Positions 16,545 through 25,426 of a DNA stretch of 64,000 nucleotides are shown here, piece by piece (within the stretch, counting starts at the first letter, position 1; each line of letters begins with the position of its first letter). The stretch comes from Flavobacterium cheongpyeongense (lineage in GTDB: Bacteria; Bacteroidota; Bacteroidia; Flavobacteriales; Flavobacteriaceae). The stretch lies in contig NZ_QJHK01000006.1 in the NCBI RefSeq assembly GCF_003202435.1, positions 186,001 to 250,000 on the forward strand. Reading direction: 5' to 3'. Position numbers and translations under genes: made by a program. The notes under the pieces are model-generated. The model was not told the DNA's origin and searched no databases. It saw only the letters and a list, made by a program, of their open reading frames with translations.

Positions 16545-17261
16545 TTATTTATTGGAAATGTTTCGTTGGTCAATAATTTCATAATTCTTTAAGCGTGTTG
16601 CTGTTACGTATTTATTTTTACTTAAGAAATCAAAATAGGTTTTGTCTGCAAAAAGCGATGCATTAACTGCTTTCCTATTAAAGTTCAAATTGGTCACTTC
16701 TAATCTTGGCATGTAGGATTTTGGTGACCGGTAATCTTTAGAAAAATTGACAGCAGTATTGTAATAGAAAACTGATTTTTGTAAAAAATACTTCTTAGAT
16801 ATCTGAACTACTATTTTAGAGTAGGGAAGATTTGAGTATTTTTTTGGGATTAGAATTATCTCCCAATATATTTTAAAATCTTTAAATGATTCTATTTTGC
16901 ATAAATCCAGTAAGGGATTAATGTCAAAGTTTCCAAAGTAACTTTGCAGGGGATCTGAGATCAATATGGCTTTTTCCGAATGACTGATTTTCAGGTTTAT
17001 GCTTTTAGAATTCAGTATTTCTGTCTGATCAATTTTCATATAAATCTCGTTTTGAGGATTTTTACGAAAAAAACCTTTATAAGCCTGCTCTGGTTTTTTA
17101 GATTCTGCGGTTTTATATAAAGTATAATTTGAGTTATACTGCAGTGATTCAGCACTACTGTATTGTTTACCCATTCGCTGTAAAACTTCATTGACAGTCT
17201 GCGCATGCCCAAATACTGAGGCTGAGAGAAAGCTGATAATGAATAAAGATTTATAAAGCAT
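16545..17261 (-). CDS. Secreted LolA-like protein of unknown function
   Basis: A 238-aa protein with a signal peptide (MLYKSLFIISFLSASVFGHA) and no lipobox. The mature start VNEVLQRMGKQYSSAESLQY and the strand YKGFFRKNPQNEIYMKIDQT resemble the opening of LolA/LppX-type half-barrels that carry lipids or lipoproteins, a weak likeness. It lies 4 bp after the LRR/VWA gene and 10 bp before the Rhs start codon, so it belongs to the operon. It may help carry or fold a component at the outer membrane; this is inference. Confidence 0.6.
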   Translation of the reverse strand: MLYKSLFIISFLSASVFGHAQTVNEVLQRMGKQYSSAESLQYNSNYTLYKTAESKKPEQAYKGFFRKNPQNEIYMKIDQTEILNSKSINLKISHSEKAILISDPLQSYFGNFDINPLLDLCKIESFKDFKIYWEIILIPKKYSNLPYSKIVVQISKKYFLQKSVFYYNTAVNFSKDYRSPKSYMPRLEVTNLNFNRKAVNASLFADKTYFDFLSKNKYVTATRLKNYEIIDQRNISNK

Positions 17262-17265
17262 AAAT

Positions 17266-20200
17266 TTAATTTTGTGTCGTATTAATAAAATTACCTGAAC
17301 GTGTTTCCTGAATGGTTTTTATTCCTTTGGCAGTTTCTTTTTTTACACGAACTAAGCCACCTTCGTTATCATACTCATAAAATGTAGCGTAATTGTTTTC
17401 ATCCAGTTCAGACATGAGTTTAAAGGTTTGAGGGTCATAAACAAATGTTTTAATACTGCCTTCAAGAGGATGTATCCTGATATCGTCAAAGTATGCCGCA
17501 ATTCCGTTACTATTATTTTGAAGTTCAATACTAATTGTTTTTGTAAACTTAGGAATCAGGAATTTACTGGTAATTCTTTGCCATCCATCAATAATATCGC
17601 CGCTTGCCACCATTTTTTGTGTACTAATTTTTTGAAGTTCGCTGGCCTCTGCGTCATTATAAAAATGAATATTAATAGCAGTATTTTCATACGTTTTTAC
17701 TTGTATAGAAGATTCTTCCTTTACCCATGCACTCAGCATGTATTCTTTTTCGGGAACGGGCTGAAAAGAAAGGCAGTCAGAACAGTAATTTTTGTCGGTA
17801 GGTTTTCCGCACGAAAATCCGGTGAGTTTCAGGTTGTCAGATAAAAATGCTTCGTTTTCAGTAGTTGCCAGAGCATTAAATGTTCCATAACCATAATAGT
17901 CAAAATCACGAAAATTGACCATATCTGATTGTGGAAATTCGGCAACCGGATAATCTAATAAATATTTAAGCGATGTTCTAAGGTTGGGAACCACCTTAGA
18001 ATCAATAGCAGAAGTTACAGTCTGAACAAAATTTGGGTCTTGTGTAGTCGATGAAGCAACTCCATAGTTATCTGCATCAACATAAAAACCATTTTCTATT
18101 CCAAGTACATATAAATGAGGCTTATCCGTACTGGTGTCTAAAGTACTTTTGGAATTATTAAATCGTGACATAGTCTGATTTTTTAACGCAACAACATCAG
18201 CCGTCTGGCAACCATCCGTAATCATAATCACCACACTAGGTTTCATTGTTGAACTTAGGGCGACATCCAAACCACTTTTCCAGTAGTCTGAAGAAGCAGT
18301 TGTACGACGTACTCCATTTACGGAGCCATAATTATCAATCCAGTTGTTAAATTTATTTAATACTTGGGGTTCGTTAGTTACTCTTATTTGCAGTACATGA
18401 TCGTTTCTGTTATCGGCATCGTTATCTGACATTCCGATGAGGGAAACATAAACATTTGATTGTAGTTTATCGTTGTCGTCTGCCTGTTGCTGGATATATT
18501 TTTTAAGCTGTTTTTTTATTTTACCGGCTTCAGTATCACTTATGGATCCGGATTCATCTACAACAAAGGCTATGTGAGAAACACAATATAAAGCAGAACA
18601 AAAGTCTACGTGATTGACAAAACTTCTAAAAGGGTCATTGAGACCGGTACGCAATTCTGTTTCAATAGTATCAGAATCATAATTATCTAAGTTAAAAGCA
18701 GCAGCAACATTTCCGTTGGTAGCAATTTTGACATCATATTCGGCTTTGTCAGTAAACGAGAAGGCAATAAATCCTTGTTGTGTATCATGAGTAAAATTAT
18801 ATATAGCCGGATTTTTGTCTTTAACATAAAACGCTAATGCGTTGAGTTCATCACAGGTATATCCATCGGTAATAGTTGCAGCCGGGGTACTAATTAATTT
18901 ATTTACCAAAGTGGTGAAAATACTTTTTATGTTAGCAGTATTTCTGTTTGATTTTGTACAGGAAACAAAAGGTTCACAAGACTTGGCCACTATAGTTTTA
19001 CTGAACTCAAACTGGCACTCATTATTTTTATAAGTACTTAGATATATAGTATAAGTACCAGTTGTTGTTGGAATAAAAGTATACAAACCTGTTGTGTTGG
19101 TAACGGGGTTAAGATGTATGTCGCTGCCTTGTTTTAGGGTATACCAATTGTAGTTTAGATTAACAGAAGTCGTTTCAAAAGACATATTAACCGGTTTGTT
19201 GATACAAGTACTTTCAAAATCGCAGGCGTCGACAGTAATTGATTTTGTAAAAGTTGTTTTACAGCCTGTAGTTTCTGTAACTTCTGCTTTAATGATATAA
19301 GAACCGGGAGTAGTAAACGTATATTTATAAATGCCGGAGGTGTCCCCTTTCATATAGTTGACAACAATATTTGCTGGTGTTGTTGCAGACCAATCATAAG
19401 TCAAATTGCTGTTGTTGCTGGCAAATGAAAATGCACTTTCTGTATTATTACAGAATTTCTCTAAAGGAGAGATTATCGTTCCTGCAATTGGAGTACAGGT
19501 TATTATATTTAAATGGATTGTATTTCGGGTTAATGTTAAACCGGTAATTTCTGGATTTGTAGAAACACAATAATAATCACCTGCATTGTCGAGTGTCAAA
19601 TTAGAAAGTGTATATTGTCTGGAAGTCCCTCCTGCTATAGGTTGACCGTTTTTATACCATTGATAGCTATCAATATCTAAAACCCTATTGTCTTCATGCA
19701 TGCTTAGAGTTATAGTACCACCAATACCTCCTGTAATTGTTTTTTCAGTGTCTGTTTTTGCTTGATGAGTATAATAAAAGTCGAGCCATGATCGATTTTT
19801 TAACATTGAAAATTGACTGGCTAAATCGATGAACCGAAAATTATTTTCGCCAATATAAAGTTCTACTAAATCGTTAAAGGATTCTAAATTGATTAGGTTG
19901 CCACTTAATTTATTGCCGTTTAAATGAAGCGTTTCTAAATTTGTTAATTGTTCCATTTCAACGGGTAAAACTCCGCTTAATTGATTATAGTTAATATATA
20001 AATATCTAAGACTTTTTAATTGTCCAATTTCAGCAGGGATGCTGCTTATTTTATTAAAGTTTATATCAAAATCCTGAAGTTGGTGTAATAGCTTAATTTC
20101 ACTAGGCATGCCTGTGATTTGGTTTAGTCCTAAATTTAGAAAATGAAGCTGTGTTAATTGCCCAATTTCAGGAGGTATCCGACCGCTTAATTGATTATTA

Positions 20201-21357
20201 AATAACCTTAACCAATTAAGTTGTGACAATTGTCCAATTTGAGGAGGTATTGTGCCACTTAAGTTATTGCTATATAAATTCAAACTTTGTAATAGTGTTA
20301 ATTGCCCAATTTGAGGAGGTATTGTACCACTGAATTTATTGCCACCTAAATCCAAAAGTTGGAGCTGTATTAATTGCCCAATTTGAGAAGGTATTGTACC
20401 ACTTAATTGATTATTAGTTAAATTTAAACTTTGTAGTAGTGTTAATTGCCCAATTTGAGAAGGTATAGTACTACTCAATTGATTGTTAGTTAAATTTAAA
20501 CCTTGTAGTAGTGTTAATTGCCCAATTTGTGGAGGTATTGTACCATTTAATCGATTACCATCTAAACGCAAACTTTGTAGTAGTGTTAATTGCCCGATTT
20601 GTGGAGGTATTGTACCAATTAATTCATTACTACTTAAATTCAAACTTTGTAGTAATGTTAATTGCCCAATTTGAGAAGGTATTGTACTACTAAAGTTATT
20701 GGCATGTAAATTCAAACTTTGTAGTTGTGTTAATTGTCCAATTTGAGGAGGTATAGCACCATTTACTTCATTACTACTTAAATCTAAAAATTGAAGCTGA
20801 GTTAATTGCCCAATTTCTATAGGTATTGTACCACCTAAAAAATTACTCCTTAAATCAATCCCAACAACATGCCCATTATATACACTAATACCATACCAAC
20901 CGGTTTGGTCCTCTGCGACCCACGATTTAACTGGGGTACTAAAATCCCAACCGGTTTTTTTTGCCCAATAGTATCCATTAGTACTGTTGTATAGAGCTAA
21001 TAAAGCATCTTTTTCAGTTTGTGGAATATCTTCTATGTAAGGCAAAGTTTTACTGGTTAGCCTGCTATTCGCTGCTTTATTCGCTTTTAAAGTTTGAGTA
21101 GATGCTATCTTTTGCAAAATTTCATCTTCCTCTTTTTTCATTACGCTATACTGGTTTTTGTACATTTCACGCATTCTAGCGATTTCACGCTTCAAATCCT
21201 GATCCGCAACACCATGTTCTTTTAATGAAGCAGTTATTCTGACAACATCAAAACCAATAGTTTCATCGTTGTACTCCTGAGCAAAAGAAGTCAATGAAAA
21301 TAGCATCATGCCTATTGTAATGATCCAGTATTTTTTTATTTTAAAAAGGTTTGCCAT
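17266..21357 (-). CDS. Secreted multidomain protein: LRR, Ig-like, von Willebrand A and YD-type tail
   Basis: 1363 aa. Signal peptide in the first 27 residues ending LTSFAQ. Residues about 30-85 are a charged helical segment. An LRR cap with QTEKDALLALYNSTNGYYW precedes about 13 plant-type leucine-rich repeats (GTIPPQIGQLTLLQSLNL; about 160-500). Then come an Ig-like domain (YQWYKNGQPIAGG ... AGDYYC; 530-620), beta-sandwich/PKD-like modules, and a von Willebrand A domain with a MIDAS site (FVVDESGSIS, near 932-940). The C-terminal ~200 residues (PVPEKEYMLSAWVKEES, AYFDDIRIHP, FYEYDNEGGLVRVKKET) are what usually closes SpvB/YD-type giants such as the 1871-aa protein of this operon. Probably an adhesion partner of the Rhs protein. 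Confidence 0.88.
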   Translation of the reverse strand: MANLFKIKKYWIITIGMMLFSLTSFAQEYNDETIGFDVVRITASLKEHGVADQDLKREIARMREMYKNQYSVMKKEEDEILQKIASTQTLKANKAANSRLTSKTLPYIEDIPQTEKDALLALYNSTNGYYWAKKTGWDFSTPVKSWVAEDQTGWYGISVYNGHVVGIDLRSNFLGGTIPIEIGQLTQLQFLDLSSNEVNGAIPPQIGQLTQLQSLNLHANNFSSTIPSQIGQLTLLQSLNLSSNELIGTIPPQIGQLTLLQSLRLDGNRLNGTIPPQIGQLTLLQGLNLTNNQLSSTIPSQIGQLTLLQSLNLTNNQLSGTIPSQIGQLIQLQLLDLGGNKFSGTIPPQIGQLTLLQSLNLYSNNLSGTIPPQIGQLSQLNWLRLFNNQLSGRIPPEIGQLTQLHFLNLGLNQITGMPSEIKLLHQLQDFDINFNKISSIPAEIGQLKSLRYLYINYNQLSGVLPVEMEQLTNLETLHLNGNKLSGNLINLESFNDLVELYIGENNFRFIDLASQFSMLKNRSWLDFYYTHQAKTDTEKTITGGIGGTITLSMHEDNRVLDIDSYQWYKNGQPIAGGTSRQYTLSNLTLDNAGDYYCVSTNPEITGLTLTRNTIHLNIITCTPIAGTIISPLEKFCNNTESAFSFASNNSNLTYDWSATTPANIVVNYMKGDTSGIYKYTFTTPGSYIIKAEVTETTGCKTTFTKSITVDACDFESTCINKPVNMSFETTSVNLNYNWYTLKQGSDIHLNPVTNTTGLYTFIPTTTGTYTIYLSTYKNNECQFEFSKTIVAKSCEPFVSCTKSNRNTANIKSIFTTLVNKLISTPAATITDGYTCDELNALAFYVKDKNPAIYNFTHDTQQGFIAFSFTDKAEYDVKIATNGNVAAAFNLDNYDSDTIETELRTGLNDPFRSFVNHVDFCSALYCVSHIAFVVDESGSISDTEAGKIKKQLKKYIQQQADDNDKLQSNVYVSLIGMSDNDADNRNDHVLQIRVTNEPQVLNKFNNWIDNYGSVNGVRRTTASSDYWKSGLDVALSSTMKPSVVIMITDGCQTADVVALKNQTMSRFNNSKSTLDTSTDKPHLYVLGIENGFYVDADNYGVASSTTQDPNFVQTVTSAIDSKVVPNLRTSLKYLLDYPVAEFPQSDMVNFRDFDYYGYGTFNALATTENEAFLSDNLKLTGFSCGKPTDKNYCSDCLSFQPVPEKEYMLSAWVKEESSIQVKTYENTAINIHFYNDAEASELQKISTQKMVASGDIIDGWQRITSKFLIPKFTKTISIELQNNSNGIAAYFDDIRIHPLEGSIKTFVYDPQTFKLMSELDENNYATFYEYDNEGGLVRVKKETAKGIKTIQETRSGNFINTTQN
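19850..20880 (-). repeat. 72-bp coding repeats (LRR array of the 1363-aa protein)
   Basis: About 13 copies of a 24-codon unit with the core TTAATTGCCCAATTTGAGG on the plus strand. Neighbouring copies are very similar, so the array can expand or shrink by recombination. Confidence 0.85.
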
Positions 21358-21441
21358 AATTTTTTAATTACAGAATATTTGTACTATTTAACAAATCAAT
21401 CTATTTTATTTTTTTCTCTTAAATTTATTATTTGCAAATTA

Positions 21442-24400
21442 CTATGGAGTGCAAGACTCTACATTTTCTAAACTTATTATTCCATAATGTGTAAAAGTCA
21501 GACAAGGGGCGTCTGTGATTTGTCCCAAATGATAATGAGTACCCGAAAAACCCTTTTTTACCTGAGTAGTATGAGCTGCATTTGTCCAATAAGTAACATA
21601 TCCAGGATCTTCAAATCCTTCAGGGTCCAAATTACAAGGATTTTGGCTATCGCTCCATCCTGCACAAGGATCCTCAGGTGGATTACCACCCATTGAGCGA
21701 TAATAACTTGTCATTGCCGTTACTGTGCAAGATTGAGATTCTGTTAATGCAGGACATAAAGAACCTCCGTTTGATGCTGGAGTAAGAATATTTCTTGTTC
21801 TAACTTGGCTTCCGTCAATACAATCTGACCATGGTGACCAATCAGAAACAATGCAATTAACGGGAGAGTTTGGAGTTTCGCCACAATTCGAAATTTGAGA
21901 TATTTTTCCTGAATTATCTATTAAATAAGATACACCGTCAATGCCAAATTGATACCATAAATTTCCACTCCCAACCATTGTTGTTAGTGAAGAGCTTGTA
22001 TACATTTGTGTGCCAATTCCTAAAGATGATGTTGCGGCATAGAATGTATTGGTAAAGCTAGTTTGAGCACAAGCTAATGAAGCAGATGTTCTACCGGGAT
22101 TTGAAAATTGGAATGCATAACCAGAACCTGACCCGGAGGTACCGCAAGTAGAAATCATAACTATTTTGCCTGAGCTGTCAACTTTATATGCTTTGTCCTG
22201 ATTTTTATACCATAAATTTCCAGTAGTTACCGGAGTGGTTAAGCTATCGTTTGAGTAGATCATAGTGTCGACAGCTAATGTTGGAGTGTTTGCATAAAAT
22301 GTATTTGGAAAATTTGTTTCGTTACAAGCTGTTGATTTGATTGTTGCAGAATTTGAGAATTGAAAAGGATAACTTACCGTTGGTATTGTTTGATTAATGA
22401 TTTTAATGATCCCAGTAATTGGCTCACACAATGTTGTTATTTTTCCGGTTGCAATAACTTTGCAGTTTCCTGTCAGAGTTACTAAATAATTAAATGTCCC
22501 GGAAACGGTAGGTGTACCGCTAATAGTTACCGTGTTAGAAGCATAAGTGCCTGTAATACCAGTTGGTAATCCTGTTATAGTAGCTCCGGAAGTACCTGTA
22601 GTAATATAGGTAATAGGAGTGATGATTGAATTAACGTTTTTAGATTGATTATCTGTTCCTGCAGGAGAACTGAGTATTATGGTACCAGGTTCTGAAACGG
22701 TAATGGTTCCGGTGGCATTTATAGTGTTTCCACATCCCGATAAAAGAGGAATGCTATAGTTAAATACTCCTGTGGCTGTAGGAGTTCCGCTAATGGTTAA
22801 GATGTTTGATGCCCATGCAGCAGTTACCCCCGAAGGCAATCCGGATGGAGTGCCAAGTGTCCATGTTCCTCCTAAGGTGTTATGCGTAATTGGAGCTAAA
22901 GCTGTGTTGCTACATACAACCGGCGCAGCTGAAGCCGCACTTACTGTTTCGACTGAAACGGTAATAGTTCCTTGTGAAGTTACAGTTGAACCACAATTTC
23001 CTACATAGGTTACGGTATAAGGAAAAGTTCCTGCATAAGATGGCGTTCCACTGATAGTTACAGTATTAGATGTGAAATTTCCTGTTACACCAGCTGGTAG
23101 TCCGGAAAAAGTAGCTCCCGTTATCTGCCCGGAAGTAGTATACGTAATCGGGGCAATAGCAGCTGAATTGCATATAGTTTGCGTATCTGTTCCCACAGCC
23201 GAACTTAAAACAGAAATACAATTATTAACATTTAAATGAATTGTATTTCGGGTTAAAGCAAGATTTTGATTAGTGACCGTCGTAATAGTCATTTGCGGAT
23301 TTTTGGAGATACAATAATAATCGCCTGCATTGGCAAGGGTTAAATTCGCAAGGGTGTATTGTCTGGAAGTGGCACCAGATATAGCCTGCCCATTTTTATA
23401 CCACTGGTAAGTATCGGCTGGAGTATAACGATTGTCTTCATACATGGTTAACGTTTGTGTTTCGCCAACCGCTTTTTTTATTGTTATTTCAGAATCTGTT
23501 TTAGCTTGGCTTGAATATGAAAAAAGAGAAAGTTTACTTTTGTATGTATCATATTCGGAAGCAAAATCGACAAATCGAAACTTATTATTTTGAAAATTTA
23601 AATTGGATTTAACATTTGTTAAATCCGGAATTTTTCCTTCTAATTGGTTTTGGATTAAAAGAAGTGTTTGAAGTAGTGGTAACTGCCCAATTACAGCAGG
23701 TATTGTTCCGCTTAATTTATTACCATATAATTGGAGTCCTGTAAGTTTTGTTAATAGTCCAATTTCAGCAGGTATTGTCCCGGTTAATTCATTATTATTT
23801 AAATAAAGGGTGTTAAGTTGTGTTAATTGTCCAATTTGAGTAGGAATTGTTCCGTTTAATTGATTTACGTGTAATTGAAGTGATACAAGTTTTGTTAATT
23901 GTCCAATTGAAGCAGGTATTGTCCCGCTTAATTGATTAGTATGTAAATAAAGGTTTTGAAGTTGTGTTAACTGTCCAATTTCCGCAGGTATTGTCCCGCT
24001 TAATTGATTGATAGCCAGGCTAATATTTGTAACTTTTATTAACTGTCCAATTTCCGCAGGTATTGGCCCGCTTAATTGGTTTTGTTGTAAATAAAGAAGT
24101 TGAAGTTGTGTTAACTGTCCAATTTGAAAGGGTATTGTTCCGCTTAATTGATTTGTATGTAAATAAAGTTCTGTAAGTTTTGTTAACTGTCCAATTGAAT
24201 TAGGTATTGTCCCGCTTAATTTATTAACCTGTAACTGAAGTGATGTAAGTTTTGTTAATAGTCCAATTTCAGCAGGTATTGCCCCACTTAATTGATTAGT
24301 ATGTAAATGAAGGGTATTAAGTTGTGTTAAATTACCAATTGAAGTAGGTATTGTTCCGCTTAATTGATTAGTATGTAAATAAAGTATTGTAAGGTTTGTA

Positions 24401-25410
24401 AGCTGTCCAATTGAAGTAGGTATTGTTCCGCTTAATTGATTATTATTTAAATAAAATGTTTTAAGTTGAGTTAATTGCCCAATTACAGGAGGTATTGTAC
24501 CGCTTAATTTATTAATGTGTAATTGGAGTGATGTAAGTTTTGTTAACTGTCCAATTACAGCAGGTATTGTTCCGGTTAATTGATTATTGTATAAAAGAAG
24601 AGATGTAAGACTTGTTAATTGTCCAATTTCAGCAGGTATCGTACCGCTTAATTTATTAATGTGTAATTGGAGTGATGTAAGCTTTGTTAATTGTCCAATT
24701 TCCGCAGGTATTGTTCCGGTTAATTGATTAGTATGTAAATGAAGTGTTTGAAGTAGTGTTAACTGCCCAATTTCCGCAGGTATTGTCCCGCTTAATTGAT
24801 TAGTGTGTAATTGAAGTGATGTAAGTTTTGTTAACAGTCCAATTTCCGCAGGTATTGTCCCGCTTAATTGATTAGTGTGTAATTGAAGTGATGTAAGTTT
24901 TGTTAACAGTCCAATTTCCGCAGGTATCGTTCCGCTTAATTTATTATTACTTAAAACAACACCAGTAACATGCCCTTCGGTAACTGTAATCCCGTACCAG
25001 CCAGAAGTAACAGGAGTACTAAAATCCCACCCTGTTTTATTGGTCCAGTTGCTTCCATTGGTACTATTGTATAGCGCCAATAAAGCATCTTTTTCTGTTT
25101 GAGGAATATCAACTATTGCTAACGTATTTGCCGTTTTATTGGTTTCCGTGCTTGCACTCTGTTCAGATGCTGTTCTTTGCAAAATTTCATCCTTCTTTTT
25201 TTTAATTACATTATAGTGTTTTTTATTTATTCCACTTACTATTGCAATTTCGTGTTTTATATTTTGCTTCGCAGTATCTCTGTGTTTTAATGGTGCGGTA
25301 ATTTTGGCAACATCAAAACTTATTTCTGGATTTCTGGTATTTTTAGCAAATAAATTAGTTATGCTAAAAAATAATAGTAAACTAAAAATAAATCGGCTGG
25401 TTAGTTTCAT
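21442..25410 (-). CDS. Secreted LRR protein with Ig-like and thrombospondin type 1-like modules
   Basis: 1322 aa, a paralogue of the neighbouring 1363-aa protein in its N-terminal third. Signal peptide ends near LFAK. The same LRR cap (QTEKDALLALYNSTNGSNW) precedes about 18 repeats (GTIPAEIGQLTKLTSLQL; about 150-600). An Ig-like domain (YQWYKNGQAISGA; 625-730) is followed by three beta-sandwich units with VTISGTP motifs (putative He_PIG/cadherin-like), two sister units with YAFQFSN and a SYLIDNSGKIS-like strand, and a thrombospondin type 1-like segment (SDWSPWSDC ... QVRTRN ... ESQSC; about 1185-1235). The end is Cys- and Pro-rich and unlike the usual T9SS sorting domain. Probably extracellular and adhesive. 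It lies 16 bp after the 1871-aa gene. Confidence 0.87.
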   Translation of the reverse strand: MKLTSRFIFSLLLFFSITNLFAKNTRNPEISFDVAKITAPLKHRDTAKQNIKHEIAIVSGINKKHYNVIKKKKDEILQRTASEQSASTETNKTANTLAIVDIPQTEKDALLALYNSTNGSNWTNKTGWDFSTPVTSGWYGITVTEGHVTGVVLSNNKLSGTIPAEIGLLTKLTSLQLHTNQLSGTIPAEIGLLTKLTSLQLHTNQLSGTIPAEIGQLTLLQTLHLHTNQLTGTIPAEIGQLTKLTSLQLHINKLSGTIPAEIGQLTSLTSLLLYNNQLTGTIPAVIGQLTKLTSLQLHINKLSGTIPPVIGQLTQLKTFYLNNNQLSGTIPTSIGQLTNLTILYLHTNQLSGTIPTSIGNLTQLNTLHLHTNQLSGAIPAEIGLLTKLTSLQLQVNKLSGTIPNSIGQLTKLTELYLHTNQLSGTIPFQIGQLTQLQLLYLQQNQLSGPIPAEIGQLIKVTNISLAINQLSGTIPAEIGQLTQLQNLYLHTNQLSGTIPASIGQLTKLVSLQLHVNQLNGTIPTQIGQLTQLNTLYLNNNELTGTIPAEIGLLTKLTGLQLYGNKLSGTIPAVIGQLPLLQTLLLIQNQLEGKIPDLTNVKSNLNFQNNKFRFVDFASEYDTYKSKLSLFSYSSQAKTDSEITIKKAVGETQTLTMYEDNRYTPADTYQWYKNGQAISGATSRQYTLANLTLANAGDYYCISKNPQMTITTVTNQNLALTRNTIHLNVNNCISVLSSAVGTDTQTICNSAAIAPITYTTSGQITGATFSGLPAGVTGNFTSNTVTISGTPSYAGTFPYTVTYVGNCGSTVTSQGTITVSVETVSAASAAPVVCSNTALAPITHNTLGGTWTLGTPSGLPSGVTAAWASNILTISGTPTATGVFNYSIPLLSGCGNTINATGTITVSEPGTIILSSPAGTDNQSKNVNSIITPITYITTGTSGATITGLPTGITGTYASNTVTISGTPTVSGTFNYLVTLTGNCKVIATGKITTLCEPITGIIKIINQTIPTVSYPFQFSNSATIKSTACNETNFPNTFYANTPTLAVDTMIYSNDSLTTPVTTGNLWYKNQDKAYKVDSSGKIVMISTCGTSGSGSGYAFQFSNPGRTSASLACAQTSFTNTFYAATSSLGIGTQMYTSSSLTTMVGSGNLWYQFGIDGVSYLIDNSGKISQISNCGETPNSPVNCIVSDWSPWSDCIDGSQVRTRNILTPASNGGSLCPALTESQSCTVTAMTSYYRSMGGNPPEDPCAGWSDSQNPCNLDPEGFEDPGYVTYWTNAAHTTQVKKGFSGTHYHLGQITDAPCLTFTHYGIISLENVESCTP
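23630..24965 (-). repeat. 72-bp coding repeats (LRR array of the 1322-aa protein)
   Basis: About 18 tandem copies of a 24-codon unit. Two adjacent copies around 24797-24940 are identical base for base over 72 bp, a sign of very recent duplication. Confidence 0.9.
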
Positions 25411-25426
25411 TTGAATTTTGATATTA

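Noticed and set aside
16535..16582. Earlier start for the giant Rhs gene
   Set aside because: It overlaps the preceding gene and puts 16 polar residues before the signal peptide; the Met at 16534 fits better, though both are possible.
23630..24965. CRISPR-like array
   Set aside because: The regular 72-bp units have no unique spacers and encode leucine-rich repeats in frame.
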